From the NCBI RefSeq assembly GCF_014268615.1, contig NZ_JABWQV010000027.1:1-37933 (forward strand): a DNA stretch of 37,933 nt. The letters run 5' to 3'. Source of the stretch: Pseudomonas tehranensis. GTDB taxonomy: Bacteria > Pseudomonadota > Gammaproteobacteria > Pseudomonadales > Pseudomonadaceae. Within the stretch, counting starts at the first letter, position 1; every line of letters begins with the position of its first letter. Position numbers and translations under genes: made by a program. Positions 8,193-14,600 of the stretch are shown one piece after another. Below the pieces are notes generated by a model, which saw nothing but the letters and a program-made list of their open reading frames with translations, ran no database searches and was not told where the DNA came from.

Positions 8193-8380
8193 CCACTGCC
8201 CATCAGTGGTCGGGTTTAGTCGCCCGGTCGGTTTTAGCAAGGTGCATGAGCGCCATTCAGTCAGGTCATTCTATTCCTGTACTTGATGGTGGTTGTGCGC
8301 AGGGCGCCCTTGGGCGCGCCGGGTTTGCTAATTCCACCGGTCGACTAACCTGCGTACAGCCGCCACCCTCTTTTAGTCGA
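8193..8380 (+). ncRNA. P4 CI / C4-like antisense leader, copy 1
   Basis: Candidate regulatory RNA in the leader of DUF6124 copy 1. It starts with a hairpin CCACTG/CAGTGG (8193-8209). Segment A is TTAGTCG (8216-8222), segment B is TCGACTAA (8341-8348), and segment C is TTAGTCGA (8373-8380), about 35 bases before the start codon. B is complementary to A over seven bases and to C over eight. A 17-bp stem, including some G-U pairs, joins 8287-8303 with 8349-8365 and encloses B; inside it lies a hairpin around GGGCGCCCTTGGGCGC. In phage P4 and P1/P7, small RNAs of this layout pair with leader targets and shut off the downstream gene. Assignment rests on layout and on compensating changes in copy 2. 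Confidence 0.6.
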
Positions 8381-8414
8381 GAGCGGTTGCGGCCCCAACT
8401 CTGGAATTAGTCAT

Positions 8415-8780
8415 ATGTTCAAAGTTACCCCCAACCCCCCGGATATCAATCCAGTACCCTACGACGCCTCTCTCGATCCTAAGAAGCTAAAAGAGGCGGC
8501 AGACCGCGCACTCAACTTCTACCTCAATCCCGGGGCGCGGAAAACGCAGATACCGCCCCGCAAGTCCGGCAACATCTTCCTCATCGACCCAACGGTGGAT
8601 GACGAAACGCTGCTTGTCCACGCCTGCGAATCGCTGGCGTCGGCCAGCGATATGGCCAGTGATATCGCCGGCGCAATGGAAGGCTCGCAGCGCAACACGA
8701 TGATGGTGCTGCAACAGGTGATCATGTTGAGTGAGTTAGCGGTGAATCGCGTACTGGATAATCAGCAGTTACCTGGGTAG
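8415..8780 (+). CDS. DUF6124 family protein, copy 1
   Basis: A 121-residue soluble protein beginning MFKVTPNPPDI. A proline-rich N-terminus (residues 1-20) precedes a segment with DPKKLKEAADRAL and a helical core LLVHACESLASASDMASDIA. This pattern is known in Pseudomonas as DUF6124 (older DUF3077); no function is established. It is nearly identical to the product at 11,731-12,096, differing at N12/D, N34-F35/SY and R42/P. The ribosome binding site is weak (GGA before the ATG) and lies just after segment C of the leader, so RNA pairing there could affect translation or transcription. Confidence 0.8.
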   Translation: MFKVTPNPPDINPVPYDASLDPKKLKEAADRALNFYLNPGARKTQIPPRKSGNIFLIDPTVDDETLLVHACESLASASDMASDIAGAMEGSQRNTMMVLQQVIMLSELAVNRVLDNQQLPG

Positions 8781-8794
8781 TCGCCAGGTACGTT

Positions 8795-8816
8795 GTGAGG
8801 GCACCTGCGCCCTCAC
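8795..8816 (+). terminator. Hairpin after DUF6124 copy 1
   Basis: GTGAGGGC and GCCCTCAC form a perfect 8-bp stem with a 6-base loop just after the gene. A second small hairpin ACCTGG/CCAGGT precedes it at 8771-8789. The T run is weak. Confidence 0.6.
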
Positions 8817-8980
8817 AGCATTGATTTTGCCTACAGCCAAGCGGGAACCATCCGCTATCCACAACTGCGCAGATCGGAAATAGTGGCACCGCAGACGGAC
8901 TATAGGAAATGAGCGACTGACGTCCGCTGGCTTTGTTTCACTGACTCAGCAGGGCCCCCGATCAGGGAGGAGAAAAAGAC

Positions 8981-9160
8981 ATGTCCACACATCGAAGTTA
9001 TCAATCAAGCATCGAGCAATTACATCGTGAGGTGGAGGCTTTAGCTGAAGAAATGAGGCGCCCGACCCCATTCCGCGTTACGTGGTTGCCGTTCAGCATC
9101 GGTGCAGGGTTCGCTCTGACCGTGTTTGTCGTCGTCGCTTTTGTCGCTAAGCATGTTTGA
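8981..9160 (+). CDS. Small membrane protein, 59 residues
   Basis: A short gene with a strong ribosome binding site, GGGAGGAG, about ten bases before the ATG. The N-terminal half is a charged helix (IEQLHREVEALAEEM) that could form a coiled coil. The C-terminal half is one membrane helix (about residues 38-56) with GAGFALTVFVVVAFVA. The function is unknown. It sits just after DUF6124 copy 1, but has no equivalent after copy 2. Confidence 0.65.
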   Translation: MSTHRSYQSSIEQLHREVEALAEEMRRPTPFRVTWLPFSIGAGFALTVFVVVAFVAKHV

Positions 9161-9559
9161 TGCTCTATCGCTGAGATACCCTTTTTGGTCATGCCGTGGC
9201 GGTAGCCGGCTCAAGGCGTATTCGGCTTGCAAGAGGGGGGCTCGATGACGTCGAGGGCGTGGAAATGGGAACGTCTTTATTTTGGACGGAGACGGTGAGC
9301 ATGACCGAAAAGGGGACGGGCCGAAAAGCGACGTTAAATCTGAAATTTATCGGCACGTCAGCAGATGTGGATTTCGCGCAGAGGCGCGATTTCCAGTCCG
9401 GTTTTGAGTACCTGTCGCGTTCGAAAATTTACACAGCCTGGACCCCTTGCTGCCGGTTGTGACAGGCAGCATGGGGCCAATCTCTCTCGTCCGCTGCGTC
9501 GGCAGCCGTGGCAGTGCATCTTTGAGATAGGCATACGGATCATGCCCATGCATGCGTGC
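9161..9559. other. Intergenic region, no confident gene
   Basis: About 400 bp. A reading frame beginning near 9,301 (ATGACCGAAAAGGGGACGG) has no recognised product. The sequence is a patchwork with several short inverted repeats, such as GCTGC/GCAGC around 9448-9470, and may be the remains of a mobile or repeat element. Confidence 0.4.
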
Positions 9560-10570
9560 TTAGATATCCAGGCAAATTTTTCCGAAATGCTGATTGGTTT
9601 CCTGATACTTGAACGCTTCGACAATCTCGCTTAAAGGGAAATGACGATCGATAATCGGGCGCATGCCATTAGCATTGATGGCTCGGATCATGTCCTGCTG
9701 CTGGCTGCGGCTACCCACCAATACACCCTGCAGACGCACTTGCTTGATCAGTGCCGGTACAAAATTCATTGCACCACTTACGCCACTCAATATGCCGATG
9801 ACGGAGATGTGACCAGCAACTCGAACTGCACTCATCGATTGCTCAAGCGTCGCAGGACCGCCGACTTCGATGATGTGGTCAACACCACGGCCACCCGTTA
9901 GCGCGCGCGCAGTTTCGCCCCAGTTGAGGTCTTTGCGGTAATTGATCACATGATCAGCGCCTAGCGCTTTCAGACGTTCAAGTTTTTCGTCGCTTGAAGA
10001 GGTCGCAATAACGGTAGCACCGGCCATTTTAGCGAACTGCAGGGCGAAAATTGAAACGCCACCAGTGCCTTGGACGAGCACGGTGTCGCCCGGCTTGAGT
10101 GAGTCATCGGCCATCAGGGCGCGCCATGCAGTAAGGCCGGCGGTGGTAAGCGTCGACGCTTCAGCATGGCTGTAGCCAATAGGCGCGAGGGTGAACGATG
10201 TGGCGTTGGCCGTCACTTGCTCACGAGCGTAGCCGTCAATGCCATCACCTGGCACGCTGACAAAGCCTTCAACCAGTGGTGCACCGTTGATCCATTCCGG
10301 GAAGAAGGTGCTGACGACCGAGTCACCCACCTTGAATTCAGTTACATCTGGGCCGACAGCAATGACTTCACCTGCACCATCGGCCATGGGGATGCGTTTT
10401 TCGCTAGGGCCCCACATACCGCTGACCACCGCGAAGTCGTGGTAGTTGAGCGAGTTGGCATGAAGGCGTACGGTGATTTCGCCACGCGCTGCGGCTCGGA
10501 CTTCGCTGCTGCCAACCACAACCTTTTCATAGCCGCCACCGGGTTCAACGAAGATAGTTTTGCTGCTCAT
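9560..10570 (-). CDS. Zinc-independent MDR-family alcohol dehydrogenase / quinone oxidoreductase
   Basis: A 336-residue NAD(P)H-dependent medium-chain dehydrogenase starting MSSKTIFVEPGG. The N-terminal GroES-like domain includes LHANSLNYHDFAVVSG. The Rossmann domain includes VLVQGTGGVSIFALQFAKMAGA and then GADHVINYRK. The cysteine ligands for catalytic and structural zinc are absent, so it belongs with the quinone-oxidoreductase-like MDR enzymes. The substrate is unknown. I prefer the start at 10570 over 10594 because the protein then begins as in relatives. An ArsR-type regulator lies 55 bp upstream on the same strand, so the two probably form a regulated pair. Confidence 0.85.
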   Translation of the reverse strand: MSSKTIFVEPGGGYEKVVVGSSEVRAAARGEITVRLHANSLNYHDFAVVSGMWGPSEKRIPMADGAGEVIAVGPDVTEFKVGDSVVSTFFPEWINGAPLVEGFVSVPGDGIDGYAREQVTANATSFTLAPIGYSHAEASTLTTAGLTAWRALMADDSLKPGDTVLVQGTGGVSIFALQFAKMAGATVIATSSSDEKLERLKALGADHVINYRKDLNWGETARALTGGRGVDHIIEVGGPATLEQSMSAVRVAGHISVIGILSGVSGAMNFVPALIKQVRLQGVLVGSRSQQQDMIRAINANGMRPIIDRHFPLSEIVEAFKYQETNQHFGKICLDI

Positions 10571-10625
10571 AGGGGTTTCCTCATGTTTTCTCATTACGCG
10601 AAATAACGAAATGAAGGTTTAAAAA

Positions 10626-10931
10626 TTACAATTCGATGAGCAGCCTAGCCGCAAAGTCATCAATCGCCTGCTCATTGCGCCGGTAGTAAGTCCACTTTCC
10701 GATGCGGGTGGTCAGCACGAAGCCTGCACGTTGCAAGATAGCTAAATGTGCAGACGCGGTAGAAGGTGAAAGCCCGGCCTTGTGCTGCAAATGGGTGACG
10801 CACACGCCTATCGCAGGATCGCCATGATCCTGAGGGGGGAAATTGCTGAGCGGGTCTTTGAGCCACTCCATCATTTGCATGCGAGTGTCATTGCCCAGGG
10901 CTTTGAGCTGTTCGAGTATCATGGGCGGCAA
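10626..10931 (-). CDS. ArsR-family transcriptional regulator
   Basis: A 101-residue winged helix-turn-helix repressor. Landmarks are LEQLKALGNDTRMQMMEWL (first helix), HKAGLSPSTASAHLAILQRAGFV (recognition helix) and GKWTYYRRNEQAI (wing). Cysteines are too few for a typical metal-sensing ArsR site, so it may respond to another signal. The motif ACGAAATG occurs before this gene (about 10946) and also in the gap before the dehydrogenase (about 10606), and may be its operator. A start at 10922 is also possible. Confidence 0.85.
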   Translation of the reverse strand: MPPMILEQLKALGNDTRMQMMEWLKDPLSNFPPQDHGDPAIGVCVTHLQHKAGLSPSTASAHLAILQRAGFVLTTRIGKWTYYRRNEQAIDDFAARLLIEL

Positions 10932-11312
10932 TGCTACGCTTTTTTACGAAATGTTCAATAAGTAATCTATTACCCAACGCAAAGGATTGAAATCAAAAAA
11001 CGCATTCAGCTGAATCGAGCCTGCTTTTTGTGGGCGCATTGAATGACTGCTTGGACTACCCCGCTCTGGTAGACATCCCCGGTATGCTTGAACGACTGCT
11101 TCTGGCCGATCACTGCCTTTCGCACCGGACACCCATCCTCGGACAAGCTACATAGCCAGAAGGAAATCGGCAGACGGGCCGCCCGTCACGCTGCCGCTCA
11201 CCAGCCTATCGACGCTCTGAGGTGCCTGCCGTGCGCAACGAGCACGATTCAAAGCCCAATCAACGAGGCCAAAGGTGATAGCCAGCACCCAGTCTTCCCG
11301 CCCCGAATCTAA
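10932..11312. other. Intergenic region with a repeated element copy
   Basis: About 380 bp without a gene. At 11084-11120 it holds a copy of the TTGGCCGA-type element (AACGACTGCTTCTGGCCGAT and ACTGCC). The right end borders the second DUF6124 cassette. I see no other structure. Confidence 0.5.
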
Positions 11313-11512
11313 CGCAGTGCTGCCGGCAATTCGGTCCCCAAAACATCAACGAAACTCTCGATGTTTGTTGCGTATAAGCACATCCCAAGGCGTATGTTTA
11401 AAGACATCCCGCGTTACGTCCCAAAGGCTACGACACCTTGCGTCCTTACTTACGCGTGCGTCAGAATCCGCTGGCTTGTGCGCTTTGCCCCTCGGCCTCT
11501 ATCGTTTACCTG

Positions 11513-11695
11513 CCACTGCCCATCAGTGGTCGGGTTTAGTAGCCCATAGGTTTTGGTATGGTGCATGAGCGCCATTCAGTCAGGTTTTTTCCTGCACTTA
11601 ATGGTGGTTGTGCGCAGGGCGCCCTTGGGCGCGCCGGTTTTGCCAATTCCTCCGGTCTACTAACCTGCGTACAGCCGCCACCTTCTTTTAGTAGA
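11513..11695 (+). ncRNA. P4 CI / C4-like antisense leader, copy 2
   Basis: Same layout as copy 1. The hairpin CCACTG/CAGTGG is at 11513-11529. Segment A is TTAGTAG (11536-11542), B is TCTACTAA (11656-11663), and C is TTAGTAGA (11688-11695). The 17-bp stem joins 11602-11618 with 11664-11680. Compared with copy 1, A and C carry C-to-A and B carries the matching G-to-T, so pairing is kept within each copy but would be mismatched between copies. This three-way compensation is the best evidence that the pairing is functional. Confidence 0.6.
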
Positions 11696-11730
11696 GAACG
11701 GTTGCGGCTCCACTTTAGGAATTGTCAAAC

Positions 11731-12096
11731 ATGTTCAAAGTAACTCCAAACCCCCCGGATATCGATCCAGTACCCTACGACGCCTCTCTCGATCCTAAGA
11801 AGCTAAAAGAGGCGGCAGACCGCGCACTCAGCTACTACCTCAACCCCGGGGCGCCGAAAACGCAGATACCGCCCCGCAAGTCCGGCAACATCTTCCTCAT
11901 CGACCCAACGGTGGATGACGAAACGCTGCTTGTCCACGCCTGCGAATCGCTGGCGTCGGCCAGCGATATGGCCAGTGATATCGCCGGCGCAATGGAAGGC
12001 TCGCAGCGCAACACGATGATGGTGCTGCAACAGGTGATCATGTTGAGTGAGTTAGCGGTGAATCGCGTACTGGATAATCAGCAGTTACCTGGGTAG
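11731..12096 (+). CDS. DUF6124 family protein, copy 2
   Basis: A 121-residue protein almost identical to the product at 8,415. Differences are D12, S34-Y35 and P42. The last 75 or so residues are the same. I chose the ATG at 11731, by comparison with copy 1, over a TTG nine bases earlier. AGGA lies 12 bases before the ATG, within the same leader-to-gene spacing as copy 1. Function unknown. Confidence 0.8.
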   Translation: MFKVTPNPPDIDPVPYDASLDPKKLKEAADRALSYYLNPGAPKTQIPPRKSGNIFLIDPTVDDETLLVHACESLASASDMASDIAGAMEGSQRNTMMVLQQVIMLSELAVNRVLDNQQLPG

Positions 12097-12110
12097 TCGC
12101 CAGGTACGTT

Positions 12111-12132
12111 GTGAGGGCACCTGCGCCCTCAC
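12111..12132 (+). terminator. Hairpin after DUF6124 copy 2
   Basis: Same 8-bp stem GTGAGGGC/GCCCTCAC as after copy 1, at the same distance from the stop codon. Confidence 0.6.
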
Positions 12133-12349
12133 AGCATTGATCTTGCCTACAAAGGAAGCGGGAGCCATCCGCTATCCACAGTTGGGTGGATAGGAAATAG
12201 TGCCCGGCAGAACGGAGTGCACGATGGGTGATAAGCGATGGGCTTCCGAAATATTTTGCCGGTTTCGCAGAAGGTGTCACTGACAAAGAAGCAAAGCCCT
12301 ACCAGGTACGTGATGCTCGGGCTTTCCTTGAACAAACAGGAGTTACCCC

Positions 12350-12651
12350 GTGAACGTGATGAATTATCAAGGCTACGCCGCCCGAATCGACTACAGCGAT
12401 GAGGACGGCCTGTTTGTAGGCCACATCGCTGGTATTAAGGATGTCGTCGGGTTTCACGGCGAATCTGTCACCGAGCTTCGAGCGGCGTTTGAGGAGGCGG
12501 TAACTGATTATCTGGAGACGTGTGCCAAGCTGGGGCGAGCACCGCAGAAGCCCTATTCTGGCAATCTCAGCCTACGCCTCGCCCCGCGCTCCATGCCACA
12601 GTCGCCGTAAAAGCTCAGCTTGCCCACAAAAGCATCAAACATCAGCCATAA
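12350..12651 (+). pseudogene. Frameshifted HicB-family antitoxin remnant
   Basis: The frame starting at 12350 (internal ATG at 12359) encodes the N-terminal HicB-type domain: YQGYAARIDYSDEDGLFVGH and VGFHGESVTELRAAFEEAVTDYLE. It then hits a stop at 12608-12610 after LAPRSMPQSP. From 12586, another frame continues the family pattern, APALHATVAVKAQLAHKSI, and stops at 12649-12651. A single missing base near CCGCGC at 12584-12589 explains the switch. Even in the repaired frame the ribbon-helix-helix tail (normally followed by NQW and more) is cut short where the terminator begins. No HicA toxin gene is adjacent. Confidence 0.65.
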
Positions 12652-12680
12652 AAAAACCGGCCACCAAGAGCCGGTTTTTT
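12650..12680. terminator. Bidirectional terminator at the tRNA-Gly locus
   Basis: An A run, then CCGGC, an 8-base loop, GCCGG and six Ts. It can end transcription of the tRNA-Gly gene on the complement strand, and of the hicB remnant on the + strand. Confidence 0.8.
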
Positions 12681-12723
12681 CATATCCCCCGTCAAATCAC
12701 ATGACGTGAGACCAGAATCTGAT

Positions 12724-12770
12724 TGGAGCGGGTGAAGGGAATCGAACCCTCGTTATCAGCTTGGGAAGCT
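12724..12770 (-). other. Prophage attachment site: 3' fragment of tRNA-Gly(CCC)
   Basis: Read on the complement strand, this is the 3' part of a tRNA-Gly gene: the last three bases of the 5' anticodon stem, the anticodon loop TTCCCAA (anticodon CCC), the T arm with GGTTCGATTCC, the acceptor strand and the encoded CCA. Beyond 12770 the tRNA match stops, so the 5' half is missing. This is the expected product of integration into a tRNA 3' end: the host keeps the 3' fragment here and the rebuilt full tRNA lies at the far prophage end, outside the window. The integrase gene begins about 150 bp away. Confidence 0.85.
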
Positions 12771-12920
12771 TTTACTAGTGCAGTCTCATGGTGTCACAGG
12801 GGATATCAATTCCAGTCGGTAGCCCAGTAGAATCGCGGCTCTTAGAGGGTGGTGTTCAATCGTGTTGTTTCACTCGCTATCACCTTAGATCTGGCCGACT
12901 GTCACCAGGAACTGTCACCA

Positions 12921-14150
12921 ATGCTCACGGAAAAGCAGATTCAAGCGCTGAAACCTCGCGAGAGGGACTACGTCATTTCAGATGGCCGCACGGCAAAAGG
13001 CGAAGGGGTACTCGTTCTTAAGGTGCGTCCCAGCGGGACAAAGGAGTTTTACTTTCAACGGCATGTCGCCGGTAAAAAGAAACTGACCAAGCTCGGTACA
13101 TGGCCGGAGATGAAACTCACGACCGCGCGGGATAAGTGCCGTGAAGAAAAGGGGGTGCGAGCCTCGCCTGGTACGTTCCAGGATCTGCTTGATCTTTACG
13201 TAAAGAAGCTCGAAACCGAAGGCGCTGCATCGGCTGCCGATGTTAAGTGGTCTCTCAAGCATTATGTGAGTGATCCGTTCCCGGATCTGGTGAGCAAGCC
13301 AGCCTCGCTCGTCGGCCCCGTCCAGATTCGCAACATCATCGTAAAGATGATCAACGCTGGCATCACCACTTACTGCAATCGTGTCAGGTCTCAGCTGCAT
13401 GCAGCTTTCCAGGTGGGGCTGGAGCAGGAATACAACCCGCGCAGTTATCTCAAGGTTCAGGTGCGGTTCGGTCTGGTGAGCAACCCGGTGGCCAGCGTGC
13501 CGGTCCAGGACGATTGGGAGCAGCCTGGTGATCGTGCCCTTTCTACGGAGGAGCTGGCGACACTCTGGCAGCTATTACCTGAGCATTTGAGCCTGGTGAC
13601 ATCCGAGCTGCTGAAATTCCTGATCGCATCCGGCGGCCAGCGGCCGGAGCAAGTTTTGGCTACCGAGCGGCGCCACTACCTCAAGGACCACCTGATAATC
13701 CGGAATAGGAAGGGAAAAAGCGGGGGCAAGGGGATCGAAGGGGAGCGGTCGTTACACGTCGTGCCGTTCAACAAACTGATGCGCCAAAGTCTGAAAGTGA
13801 TGGATGAAGTCAGCGAATCCAGTGCCTACCCGTTTATAGGCAAGGCGGATGGTAAGGCGCTGCACACGCAATCGCTGTCCCGGGCAGTTACAAAGCTCTA
13901 CGGTCGTCACACGGAGAAATTCAACGGTCCTTTCACCCTGCGCGATATTCGCCGCACATGCAAAACGCTGATGGGCGTGGCGGGGCTTGATAAGGAATTG
14001 AAGGACCGGATTCAAGGGCATGCATTCGGCGATGTAGGATCGAAACATTACGATCGGTACACCTACTTCAAAGAGAAAAAGTCCGGCCTGCAGCGGTGGT
14101 CAGTATGGCTGCAGAAGAACGTAATCGATGCAAATCTTCCAAATAAATGA
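12921..14150 (+). CDS. int: Prophage tyrosine integrase
   Basis: A 409-residue tyrosine recombinase starting MLTEKQIQALKP. The N-terminal arm-binding domain resembles the DUF4102 domain of P4-type integrases (LVLKVRPSGTKEFYFQ, LGTWPEMKLTTARDK). A core-binding SAM-like domain follows (about 84-190). Catalytic residues: R241 in SGGQRPEQ, R344 in LRDIRRT, H367 in QGHAFG, and the nucleophile Y377 in KHYDRY. The first position of the usual HxxR box is arginine here. An upstream in-frame start at 12849 exists, but AGGA before the ATG at 12921 and the match to relatives favour the shorter form. It is adjacent to the att site. Confidence 0.92.
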   Translation: MLTEKQIQALKPRERDYVISDGRTAKGEGVLVLKVRPSGTKEFYFQRHVAGKKKLTKLGTWPEMKLTTARDKCREEKGVRASPGTFQDLLDLYVKKLETEGAASAADVKWSLKHYVSDPFPDLVSKPASLVGPVQIRNIIVKMINAGITTYCNRVRSQLHAAFQVGLEQEYNPRSYLKVQVRFGLVSNPVASVPVQDDWEQPGDRALSTEELATLWQLLPEHLSLVTSELLKFLIASGGQRPEQVLATERRHYLKDHLIIRNRKGKSGGKGIEGERSLHVVPFNKLMRQSLKVMDEVSESSAYPFIGKADGKALHTQSLSRAVTKLYGRHTEKFNGPFTLRDIRRTCKTLMGVAGLDKELKDRIQGHAFGDVGSKHYDRYTYFKEKKSGLQRWSVWLQKNVIDANLPNK

Positions 14151-14168
14151 GGCCGCTTAAGCGGCCTC
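14149..14168. terminator. Bidirectional terminator between int and alpA
   Basis: A perfect palindrome: GAGGCCGC, loop TTAA, GCGGCCTC. It overlaps the stop codons of both convergent genes, so each transcript ends in the same hairpin. No T run follows. Confidence 0.65.
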
Positions 14169-14360
14169 GGTTGGTTTCCATTCTGTAGGATTTTGCTGCC
14201 AGGCGACGATAGCAGATTCTCGCCATCCCACTCTGCCGGGAGAGATCGAAACAGGGCGTGGAAATCGTCCGCTTTTCATTGCCCGCCAAAGCGTTGCGTG
14301 TGACAGGGATGTAACGGCGATAACGTCCCGTTCCCTCATAAATCGATCCAGCTTACTCAC
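14157..14360 (-). CDS. AlpA-family phage regulator
   Basis: A 67-residue MerR-like/AlpA DNA-binding protein. The fold is seen in RDVIAVTSLSHATLWRAMKSGRFPRPVSI, then GRVGWRESAIVAWQQ. AlpA-type proteins regulate phage integrase or excision genes, and some act as recombination directionality factors. It lies convergent with the integrase, as the last gene of the early transcript, so it is a good candidate for the excisionase-type function. That role is inference. Confidence 0.85.
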   Translation of the reverse strand: MSKLDRFMRERDVIAVTSLSHATLWRAMKSGRFPRPVSISPGRVGWRESAIVAWQQNPTEWKPTEAA

Positions 14361-14366
14361 CTTCGA

Positions 14367-14600
14367 CTATCTCCCTTGCAGCGCTGGTAAAGGTTTTTCC
14401 GACTCAATAAAACCGGTGCTGTGCCCCTCGCCATCCATCACTTTGAGAAACATCACCTCAACCTTCGCGGAGTCAACCAGGACTTTTCCCACTTCAGCAA
14501 TTGCTTTGGCTCGCTCGATCTCCATCGGTTTGTCTTGGTCCTGAAGCGCCTCCAGGGTGGCAAACAGATGATTTCTCAGATCGGTCATTTTGTTATTCAT
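14367..14600 (-). CDS. Small phage protein, unknown function
   Basis: A 77-residue, mostly helical protein starting MNNKMTDLRNHLFATLEAL. Patterns such as RAKAIAEVGKVLVDSAKVEVMFLKV recur in a family of small phage proteins often found next to HNH endonucleases. Its start overlaps the 3' end of the HNH gene by eight bases, so the two are translationally coupled. Role unknown. Confidence 0.7.
   Translation of the reverse strand: MNNKMTDLRNHLFATLEALQDQDKPMEIERAKAIAEVGKVLVDSAKVEVMFLKVMDGEGHSTGFIESEKPLPALQGR

Larger units (their letters stand above)
7991..8886 (+). repeat. Duplicated DUF6124 cassette, copy 1
   Basis: This about 0.9 kb block is repeated in direct orientation at 11,313-12,200. The match begins near AGTGCTGCC and continues through the leader, the DUF6124 gene and its downstream hairpin, to the segment GGAAATAGTG. 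The 3' half of the coding region looks identical in both copies, while the leader has scattered changes. The copies are separated by about 2.4 kb holding a small membrane gene, an alcohol dehydrogenase and an ArsR regulator. Confidence 0.9.
11313..12200 (+). repeat. Duplicated DUF6124 cassette, copy 2
   Basis: Direct repeat of the block at 7,991-8,886. It contains the leader, a DUF6124 gene and the same downstream hairpin. Similarity fades after about 12,200 (GGAAATAGTG). The leader differs from copy 1 mainly around segments A, B and C, and between A and the stem. Confidence 0.9.

Noticed and set aside
8041..8410. Overlapping open frames in the DUF6124 leaders (for example MFVAYKHIPRRMFKDI and RLPATAHQWSGLVA).
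   Set aside because: They have no ribosome binding sites, are rich in Arg and Cys, and differ in length between the two copies. The conserved sequence is better explained by the RNA stem and A-B-C segments.
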